Positions 55,642-64,000 of a DNA stretch of 64,000 bases are shown here, piece by piece. A program made the translations under genes and the position numbers. The notes below the pieces were generated by a model. The model saw only the letters and a list, made by a program, of their open reading frames with translations. It searched no databases and had not been told where the DNA came from. The DNA is from Anaspis maculata (Eukaryota; Arthropoda; Insecta; Coleoptera; Scraptiidae). Numbering within the stretch: position 1 is the first letter of the stretch; each line of letters begins with the position of its first letter. The DNA lies in NCBI GenBank assembly GCA_949128115.1, contig OX421965.1, positions 5,199,253 to 5,263,252 of the forward strand. The letters run 5' to 3'.

Positions 55642-57077
55642 TACGCAACATTGAATACGATACACCGAAAATTTTGCCCTTTTTCAAATTCGGATAACTC
55701 CTGATTGTTCTTTGTTCTGGGCGATTTGAAATCTGTTGGTGCCGTTGCTTAGCCCAATTTTCGATAATCCATAACTGTGAATAAGAAACTCAATTGAACT
55801 TGAGTGAAGTTTATACAGGGTGTAATGATAGCGATGCAAAACGGCCAGGCGTTCAACATGCTCCCGTTTGGAGAAATTCTCTTTTTTCTGGATTCCAACA
55901 TTGGAGGCACAAAAGATAACTTCATACCTCGCCACTTTATCCGATTTATTCTCCTAGCTTCTTTATATACAGGGTGGTATCAAAAAAACAGTTTCTTGGT
56001 TTTTCGGTGATATCATTTTTTATTCTTGACCGCTTTTCAAAATCCAGGGTTCGAATTGAAGCTGAAACCTCAAGTAAGAAGATTTCATATTCAGAATCGA
56101 CTGAAGATGAACATAAAAAATGTATGGTTCCCTCAAAAGTAACCCGCGTTTTATCGGTCCCGGAATCTGGGTTGGGGTAAGAATAACTGATTATCGACCT
56201 TGCCCTTGAGCTAAGCATTCATTCTGAACATCTCTCGATGTTTACAGCTTGAATGAGACAAAAACTGTTGATATAGGGACAAAATTACAGGTGCATGTTA
56301 TCAAGGCAGAATAATCTTTCCGTCCTGTAATTTTCCTAACGTTGGTTACAAAAGCTGCAGGTGAGCGATCATTCCCGTAACGTTAGTAAATGAGCAAGAA
56401 AGATGATTTTGCCTTGATAACATGCAGTTGTACTCTCGTTTCTTTATCAACAGTTCTTGTCTCATTCGAGCTCTGAATTCTGAAAGCTTTTCAGAATGAA
56501 TGCTTCGCTAAAGGCCAAGGTTGATTATCGGTTGGTTCTCATACCAAGCCAGATTCCGGGGCTGATGAAACGTCGGGTCACTCTTGAGGGAGCCGTACAT
56601 TTTCAATGTTTCATTTCCTGTCGATTCTGATCATGGGATCTTCTTACTTGAGGTTTCAGCTTCAATTTGGGCCCTGGATTTTGAAAATCGGTCAAGAATA
56701 AGAAATAATATCACCGAAAAACCAAAAAATTGTTATTTTGATACCACCCTGTAAATAAGGAGGCTAGGGGAATAAATCGAGTAACTTGGTGATGTATGAA
56801 GCTATCTTTCATCCGTCCAATGTTAGAATCCAGAAAAAAAATTGTTCAAATTAGAACATGTTGGAGGCCAGACAGTTTTGCACCGCTATACATGTCACCC
56901 TGTATAAACTAAACTCAAGTTGCATTCAGTTTTTTATTTACAGTTAGTTATGGATTATTAGAAGATTGGGCTAAGCAACGGCACAAACAAATTCCAAATC
57001 GTCCAAAACAATCAGGAGTTATCCCAATGTGAAGCAGCGATGGGATAATTTCGATGTGTCGTATTCAATGTTGCGTA
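55642..57077. mobile_element. 1.4-kb foldback with two inner CAGGGTG tip pairs
   Basis: The outer tips TACGCAACATTGAATACGAT and the reverse enclose inner tips TA|CAGGGTGTAATGATAGC (55,816; partner ends 56,902) and TA|CAGGGTGGTATCAAAAAAAC (55,970; partner ends 56,751). The distance between the two inner tips (154 bp) is nearly that in the 47.8 kb foldback (156 bp), and the sequences after them align. The centre is near 56,360. Predicted ORFs are mirror pairs. Confidence 0.8.
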
Positions 57078-57084
57078 TATCCTG

Positions 57085-57200
57085 TATACTTTTTATTTTC
57101 AGTAGAATGACTTTTTGAAGCAACAATAAAGTGACAAGCTGGAGCGCTAGGAAGATATGGCTGATAGTTTAGCTCCAAAACTTTGCAGGTGAAATCAGCC
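57085..57200. repeat. Dispersed repeat B, copy 2
   Basis: Matches 5,690-5,840 (CTTTTTATTTTCAGTAGAAT, AATAAAGTGACAAGCTGGAG, CTCCAAAACTTTGCAGGTG). Confidence 0.6.
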
Positions 57201-57249
57201 CCTTTAGCCCCGTAGCTTTTCACTTTATTTTTGCTCCAAAGAGTCATTC

Positions 57250-59820
57250 TACTGAATTTGATACGTGAACGACATATAGTTTATTTGTAACTAATATTTC
57301 TTTCATAGATGAAACAGCGAAAATCACAAAGCGTGATATCCGCGGAATGCAGAAACGATATTTTTGAAGAATCCGAGGTGATATTTTTGGGGATCGTAGA
57401 GCGACATCTTCGAGAACATCTACTTTCATATACAGCGACATTTCTGAATTTTATGGAGCGGAAGTGTCTTTTCTCTCTCTAGATCGCAGTTCACTCGTAG
57501 ATCAGTGGATGTCAGTGGAGCAATATTCACGAAATCGTACAGCGATGTTTTCAACTTTCCAAAGATCGTAAAGTAATATTCGCGAATACTGTTGAACGAC
57601 ATGATGTTGTATTTTTGCGGGGCACATTACACAAACCTTTTGTTACAATATTTCTAAAGATTATAAAAATGATACTTCCAAGGATCATTGAGAAATGATT
57701 ACCTCTAGATCGACATTAAAGTTCGTAAAGATCTCGGAGAAAGTCCTGTAGGCTGCATTTTTGAGTAATGCAATGCCCTTTGGCAAGAAAAAAGAAGAAA
57801 AAAAAACGTGGGTGCGTGACCATAGTCACCCTCGAAAGAAGTGAAACTTCTATAGATATGAATCAATCAGCAAACAACGTTCGAAGAGGTGTTCTTTTCG
57901 TACTCCCGCTCCACTCCCTAACGGTTTGTCTCATCTTGTTTTTCTCATTATCAATCTCATTATTATTATTATTATCATTATTATGAGTCACTCAAAGGGC
58001 AGAATACCATCGACATGATTTTTTCACGATTAGACTTCTTTAGCTTCTTTTCTCGCTGCGCTCGGCGCTTGAACTCCCATTCCTTGTCACATGAAGTCTC
58101 GCTCATACCCCTAATAAAATAAATATCTATTTTCATCAATAATATTCTCCACAAATAATTATGCGAATGTGACATCGTGATGGATTTTCTTACTGTACGA
58201 TTTTCCCCGTTATATTACAGCACGGTGGAAACTGTGTTCTGGCAGGCACAGCATGGCAATCTAATAATCTCCGCAAAGTATAAGAATGTTGTTTGGAAAA
58301 CTTGATCCGGTATCAATTTTAATTGAAAAAATATAAAATACATAGGTATTTACATAGGTATGTATACGTTGTTTCAGATTGATTGCTATCTCAGTAGGCA
58401 GTGGAAGTATATGGTAAAAGTCGCTTTAGCTTTGTCTAGTTATAAAACGTTTATTGTTTTAGACCCAAGTCAGTGTGACATGTCAATCAAAATCAACCGC
58501 GAAGTTTCTTACTGTCGTCCAAAGTGTCATGTTTCTGTCCACCTAGATAGCTTTTGGAAAGAAAATCGTAATAAGCACCTATCGACGCAAGTTTTAAGAA
58601 TCTGTACGTGTTACTTATACAGTTACTGTTGTTCCTGTTACTTTATACCTACTGTTACTGTTGTGTTGTTCCTTTATTGGTTTTGATTACCTGATAATTT
58701 CCACGCCATGTGTGGGGATCCAGTTCGTTTATCTGCGAGAGAACATGAAACACTTTGACGCTGTTACGAAGAACTCTTCAGAGATTCCAATAATGCAGCT
58801 GCCAGCATTTAGCGCGTTGCTTTGATCTTAAGTAACGTACTGCACGGTCAAACGCATACTGGCAAAAAGAAGGCAGATTTGTCACTATTTACAACCAAAA
58901 AGTGGCCGTGGATCGCTGAGCCCAGTCGAGAAAAAAATCAGCCAGGCGCCCGTTCTCAATCAAAATAGTAGGTACAGTACAGTCTGTTGTGCCATATCCT
59001 ACCAGATTTCGTGCTTCTGTCTTCACTAAAAGGCTTAGTTGAAGTAGAACAGCGTAACTCGGCTTTAGAAGCAGATCTTCTTTGATATCTGATCCCTCTC
59101 AAGGCCATGGAGTTTGCTTTACTGCTTTACTATCTACCTGTGTCATATGTGCACAATGTTGATTGAGACTGTGGCAAGAACGAAATCTGTTGACTCCCCA
59201 GGTGCCTATTTTTTTTAGTCCTGATATTGGGAACAGAGACGGTTCGACATCAAAACTGCATGTATCTTTCTTCAAGTGCACCTGGAATGGGGTGCCGCAC
59301 GTGATACTCGATAAAAAACTGTAGAAATACTTTCTGACTGAAAAGAGTGAAAGATCTGACTTATAACCTGAAAATAAATAATGAAGTTTCCATGATATTT
59401 ACACTTTTGATTTGACGTTTTTTGTAACTAAATCTAAAGCTGCATTTAGATTTTCATGACCTACTGGGATAGCAATATTTCTGAAACAACGTATAGGTAC
59501 GTACCTCGTGAATGTGATTTGAGGTAACTACGTGGTTCTAGAGTTCCTACGATATTATCTTCTCCAATCAAAATAAGGCCGTAGATTAAATTGAAATATT
59601 GACAGAATTGATATGAGTATTTCCAGTTATGTGCTCGCCACCGTACTTATATTTAGAATGTCACATTTAATTGAGGTGAAATCAAACCATTTAAAAAATT
59701 AACGAAGAATAATGTCAAAAATCCAAACAATGTCCAAATATAAAAATTTGATTATCAAACCAGTATAATATTATCGCTATACAATCAGCAGACATCTAGA
59801 ACATTGAGCAACTGTTTCAG
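57250..59820. other. Intergenic, nothing recognised
   Basis: Contains a short ATT microsatellite (57,957-57,985) and scattered open frames without domains, for example 58,360-58,686 plus. No exon with good splice sites and homology was found. Confidence 0.35.
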
Positions 59821-59822
59821 CC

Positions 59823-60257
59823 TCAATTGTCGAAAATTCTTTTTTCCCTCTGGGCTTTAATCATCCACCCCTGCTTTCCTGCTTGATAGGTACATAGGTA
59901 CCTGAAAGTTGTGTCTACATTTGGGTGTGCGGCATTCGATTTTATTTTTGAATTGTAAACGTCCGTTGAAGAATATACACAGGGCCGGGCCTGGCCTGGC
60001 CTATTTATAAAATACAGGAAATATATAATAAAATACATCCGCTCGAATCTATTCAAGCCAAGTCGAGAGCCATTCCTGTCGGGCCAACAGTACGACAACA
60101 CCTCGGACAACAAGAAGAGCAGTCCAGTGTCGGCGATTAGTAAAAAATAGAACCGAACGCGGCGAACGCCGCAACAGCTTATTCTTTCATTTTCTGGGAC
60201 GACGCTGGTCGCCCCAAGGTCAGACAAGACAACGTTACAGGCGTTCGTTACAACCAC
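59823..60257 (-). other. GC-richer stretch with a 144-codon open frame
   Basis: The stretch 60,030-60,260 is richer in CG dinucleotides than its surroundings and holds the start of a minus-strand open frame. The frame has no domain I recognise and its C-terminal half is AT-rich. A promoter or 5' exon of a gene running leftward is possible, but no downstream exon was identified. Confidence 0.2.
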
Positions 60258-60259
60258 TG

Positions 60260-61010
60260 ATGCTATGAACCAATTTCACTCCCATGTGTGGTTCTGCGTT
60301 AGTGGTGTGTTGTGATCTAGGCGCGAGAATAGAAGTTTCACTTCAAAAATGCATCTTGGAGAACCGGGTTTTGATGAATTTATACTTGATCATTAAAGAA
60401 AGTGCATTCTACAGCATAGGTGTGAAAAACTGGTACAGGAATCACAGGATGTACTCATGCGATGTAGGAAGAATGCGAAAGACTATCTTGCACAATCTTG
60501 CAGTAGGTGGAGAGCGAACAAAAAGTGCGGTAGGCCAACAATAATGGACGAATCCCTATGAATTTTTATACCGCGATGCATTTTGGAAAAATTACTACAT
60601 ATTCGGATCTCTCTAACTCCAACTGGGAAATGTTGGCATGATGGCGATCTATGCAGAAGAATTTCATCCCATGACCCAAATTTAGTTCTACCTCGGGTTA
60701 GTATACCTACGAAGCTAAATGAACCGCTTCATAGTTTACAGCATAGAAACAAAACACAGTAGTAGGCGATGTAGTAGGAGTAGGTCGACTATAGCAGATT
60801 ATCTTTCAATGCCGTTTAAAAATAAAAACAAGTGGAGTATGCTGTAGTTTTTGGCACTAGATCCCAAAACTTTACCTAACCAACAACGATTTCCTAACCA
60901 ACTCAACAACATGTTGGTTCCTCGATGAGCACACACGCCACGCGGACGACGTCCAAAAATATCCACGCGTTATTGGTTTCGCTTTGCTGGTGTGTGTTTA
61001 TTCCTATATC
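60260..61010. other. Intergenic, nothing recognised
   Basis: No gene, RNA or element end was seen. Confidence 0.35.
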
Positions 61011-61018
61011 GTACTATA

Positions 61019-61997
61019 CAGTGTGGTGATGCAGTCCTGCACAAAATTTTCATTTCCGTTGATGACTTTTTTCCAAAAAATCCTGAAACAGGTTGATTCT
61101 TGTTTCGAGTAGGACATCTAGGTCACATGGTCAAATTTTCATCTTCAACCCTTTCGCCCCCTTTCCACCCTATATGAAAATTTTGAATAGCATAATCTTG
61201 TGATACATCAAACTGAAGGTAACACAATTCTCTCTCCGTCTAACATATTTCAAATCTGTTTTAACAACCCCCCAACGCTTTCGAAAAATCCTCTCTTTGC
61301 AATCAAAGGAAATTTTTTCTCCTATAAACTCCCGATCCTTGAGAAATAAGATTTCCCAGCGAGAACAGGTCGATTTTTATTTCAAGAGGGTCATCTAAGA
61401 CACATAATAGCCCAGTTCTCATCCTCAACCTCTTCGCCCTCACTCTACCCTACTTTAAAATTTCGAATAGCATTACTTATCTTGTGATACATCAAATTGA
61501 ATGCATAAAAATTCTCTTCCCGTCAAACATATTTCTCATTTTTTAAACCACCCCTCTGAAGTAAGGTAGGGTTGGGGCGGAGGGGTTGCGGGTGAAAATT
61601 TAGACAAACGCGTCTTAGATGACCCCATTGAAATACAAAATCGACCTGTTTCTGCTGGAGAGTCAATTTCTCAAGAATCAGGAGTGTAGGTATAGGGAAA
61701 AAAATTGCTTTCCATAAACAAGCACAAGATTTTCACAAGCGTTGGGAGGTTGTTTAAAACAATTAGAGATATGTTTGACGGAAAGAGAATTGTACTGCTT
61801 TCGATTTGATGTATCACAAGACAATGCTATTCGAAATTTAAAAGTAGGATGGGGTGAGGGCTCAGGTGGGGGCGAAGGGGTTGAAGATAAAAATTTGGCT
61901 ATGACTCGAAGCGAAAATCGACCTGTTTCAGGATTTTTCTGAAAAAAAAATCATTATTGGAAACATGAGTTTTGTGCAGGACTTTATCACCACACTG
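61019..61997. mobile_element. 979-bp foldback, CAGTGTGGTGAT tips
   Basis: TA|CAGTGTGGTGATGCAGTCCTG on the left and the reverse on the right (before TA). Arms share TTCGCCCCCTTTCCACCCTA-like, GATACATCAAACTGAAGG-like and TCTCTCTCCGTCTAACATA-like blocks up to a centre near 61,510. The TA flanks and CAG start match the other foldbacks, but the tip differs (CAGTGTGG against CAGGGTG). Confidence 0.7.
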
Positions 61998-61999
61998 TA

Positions 62000-62700
62000 T
62001 ATAATATACTCAAGAGACTGACTCGTAATATTCGTATCGTAAATGGGCCACACATGTCTCGTAATCGCGCATTCATGCACATCATCCTTATTACGTTATC
62101 AGTTTAGAACGAAGAAGGTCGTCTGAATTTTTAATTAATCAAAATAATTTGCTTTTTTGATTGCTAAATAAAACTAGTATGTACTCGCAGATGCACAATT
62201 TATGTTCTACACTCGGCTTTACATAAAACCAAGTAGGTGTACCTAAAACATTCATAATATTGCGACTTAAACTTGGCCAGCTAAACCAGAAATACTCGTG
62301 TAAGTAATAACATGTTTTTTTGGTGGGGTCTGGGTGGCATTTTCTACCATGATCGGTTCTATGGTCATGATAAAAGAAAAAGTTCCAATTTCCTGGTTTT
62401 CACCACAATAAGGTAGTAGAGGTATTGCGGCATCCAGTGCTATGACGGCAAGCAGAAATTTTCCATTAGTCCGAATCGATGCGTGAAATGTTTACATCTG
62501 ATGTTCGAATATCTGTAATCAATCTCTGTCATTACCTTTATTGAGTGTACAGAGTGCTCATTTGTAAAGAAACGATGATTACAACCTCATGCATGAAGCC
62601 CAAGAAGAAGCTCTGATAATTATGGGAATGGTGTAGAAAGATGCTGTTTACCGGAAAGTTTCTTTCTCTTGGTTATAATTATGTTTGATATCATAAATGG
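62000..62700. other. Intergenic, nothing recognised
   Basis: AT-rich, without element ends or convincing open frames. Confidence 0.35.
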
Positions 62701-62703
62701 CAC

Positions 62704-63100
62704 TCACAAGACGCAGAAATCTTGGAAACCACCATTTTCAGGTATTAATAGTAAATTTTCTGTGATTAGTACCTCGCCGGACACAATAGTTTCCTCTTCG
62801 CGCAGTTTTGCATTATTTAATGCGTCAAATACTTCGATGACTTCTTGACTATTATAGGCTTGAAATAATTTTTTGTGAATGCTCCATTTCACCAAGGAAT
62901 ATTGAAGCTGGCACGCTTCAATTTGACCCAGACATGTGCAAACAGCTCCCGTATTCCGCGCTCAGCGCCGCAAATGCCAGTGCCCCGTAAACCTTAATTG
63001 TGTTGTGTTGCTCCACGATATCAGAAAATATAGTTCTACTTGCAATCCTTGCTTCGAGAAGGAACCTCGGGAGATGTCCTACGATTCTTGGAAATATCAC
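62704..63100 (-). CDS. Unidentified coding-like region, possibly partial or broken
   Basis: Two minus-strand open stretches follow each other. The first (63,100-62,918) contains FSDIVEQHNTIKVYGALAFA and ALSAEYGSC. The second (about 62,940-62,704, in another frame) reads VCTCLGQIEACQLQYSLVKW, then SQEVIEVFDALNNAKLREEE and SGEVLITENLLLIPENGG, ending at a good GTGAGT donor. The composition is protein-like (amphipathic helices, few rare residues), and the first part recalls an armadillo/HEAT-type helix. A frameshift or short intron must separate the two. No family was recognised; it may be an exon of a gene extending past the window or a pseudogene. Confidence 0.3.
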
Positions 63101-63259
63101 TAAACGGTTGTTGCTTTATCTTCAGAGATAGATATTGCTTTACATCTGAAACGTTGCTGCAGGACGTTCTGGGATAAAGCCCCCGGGGAATCCCAACTCG
63201 GGCATGATTTTCACGTAAAAAATTGTTCGATTTTTGTTCTTATTCTCAAAATCTGCTTT

Positions 63260-63735
63260 TGGCAGATATTATTGAAGGGCTTTTCTGTAATCCCGTGGGT
63301 AGAGTTTGTTGCTCGAGGACCCTTTGGGTCCAAATCCCTTCACCCACGGGATTAAAAATTCACTTTGGTCCCTTGGTATATAATATACCATTACATGCAT
63401 TTCTTGCTGCTGTAAATTTCGATGATTTCAGAGGGCCTTTGAAACATTTTTCAAAGACCATAGATCGCAGAAAGTTGAGTTAAAAACCAAACTGTGGGGA
63501 ATTTCATTGGCTTCAATACGCTCTCACGTCTTTCGCTGTCAGATGACCCAAAATTAAGATATTCGGCAAAAACCATGCTGGTGCACTTCTTGTTGATGAT
63601 GGAGACATGACGCCGATATTTCCGAAAGGGGTGAAATTAGTATGTTGAAACCTAAACTGAACAGATCGTTTTGAGCCAGTTTCCAGCCTATGAACAATTA
63701 TTTCCTTATTGTTTTCCCTGGCTCCTGGGATAACC
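63260..63735. mobile_element. Truncated third copy of the CCAGGCGCCAGGG palindrome
   Basis: The sequence from CTTTGGGTCCAAATCCC through GTCCCTTGGTATATAATATA, TCAGAGGGCCTTTGAAACAT, CACTTCTTGTTGATGATGG and TTTCCGAAAGGGGTGAAATT to CCCTGGCTCCTGG follows one arm of the 28,446-30,031 element. The left arm is missing apart from the central loop. Confidence 0.75.
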
Positions 63736-63784
63736 TGTCTGTCTGTTTGCGAAAAGTGCTGAGCAGTTATTTTGATATATTTGT

Positions 63785-63965
63785 TGATGCCTCGGTTGAT
63801 CCCGAGGGGTTGACCACCTGAAAAAAATGTGTACACCAAAATCTCCAATTGCCCGAAAATTGACACAATTTCCAGGAAATTGCCACACAATTGCTAGAAA
63901 ATTGCCACAATTGCCAGAAATTCGCTCACGGCTGTACACCAAAATTGCCAAGTGGTTAACCCCTC
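63785..63965. repeat. Short inverted repeat around an AATTGCCA minisatellite
   Basis: CCTCGGTTGATCCCGAGGGG at 63,791 and GGTTAACCCCTCGGTTGATC at 63,954 flank several AAATTGCCACAATTGCCAGA-type units (63,845-63,930). The window ends shortly after. Confidence 0.45.
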
Positions 63966-64000
63966 GGTTGATCCTGATGGTCGATTTCTGTGTTCACTTC

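Overview
The window reads as nuclear DNA of an insect. It is AT-rich, its genes have short GT-AG introns, and it carries a multi-exon receptor of the insect-only odorant receptor (7tm_6) type. The large amount of nested inverted-repeat DNA and frequent short GTAGGTACCTA-like strings would suit a sternorrhynchan hemipteran (aphid, scale or mealybug type), but that placement is a weak inference.

Three protein genes are well supported. (1) A minus-strand odorant receptor gene lies at about 2.06-3.83 kb; six exons could be followed, and only the second-to-last exon boundary is unclear. (2) HYOU1/GRP170, the ER-lumenal Hsp110-family chaperone, lies on the plus strand at 13,947-16,652 in one uninterrupted coding exon, with ERSE-like and UPRE-like unfolded-protein-response elements just upstream. 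(3) TBCEL (tubulin chaperone E-like) is on the minus strand: four coding exons between 36,524 and 23,764 join in phase into a protein of about 488 residues. A small two-exon ORF (10.15-10.80 kb) and an unidentified coding-like stretch on the minus strand (62.7-63.1 kb) are weaker candidates.

Most of the rest is repeat and mobile DNA. From 0.5 to 8.3 kb there are dispersed copies of one repeat family, an LTR-like segment and small hairpin elements. From 9 to 12.8 kb, two inverted-repeat elements sit upstream of HYOU1. The 17.7-22 kb stretch has a 1-kb foldback, a split direct repeat and a hAT-type miniature element with an 8-bp target duplication. The 6.2-kb last intron of TBCEL (23.87-30.07 kb) is made almost wholly of palindromes, one of which holds a tRNA-derived SINE. 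From 36.6 to 39.8 kb is a degenerate AGCAA-rich minisatellite. From 41.6 to 50.1 kb a second minisatellite is split by a stack of nested elements, including a 4.2-kb element with Transib/RAG-like ends (CACAGTG tips, CGTCG 5-bp target duplication). From 50.1 to 57 kb come another SINE, a decayed LINE and another triple-nested foldback; 57-64 kb is sparse, with two more foldback copies.

The recurring theme is long foldback DNA. At least eight palindromes carry tips of the form TA|CAGGG(T) and several share subterminal sequence, so they look like diverged members of one family. Because each palindrome holds two copies of its sequence, the unbroken arm shows the empty site for later insertions, which lets insertion order and target duplications be read directly.
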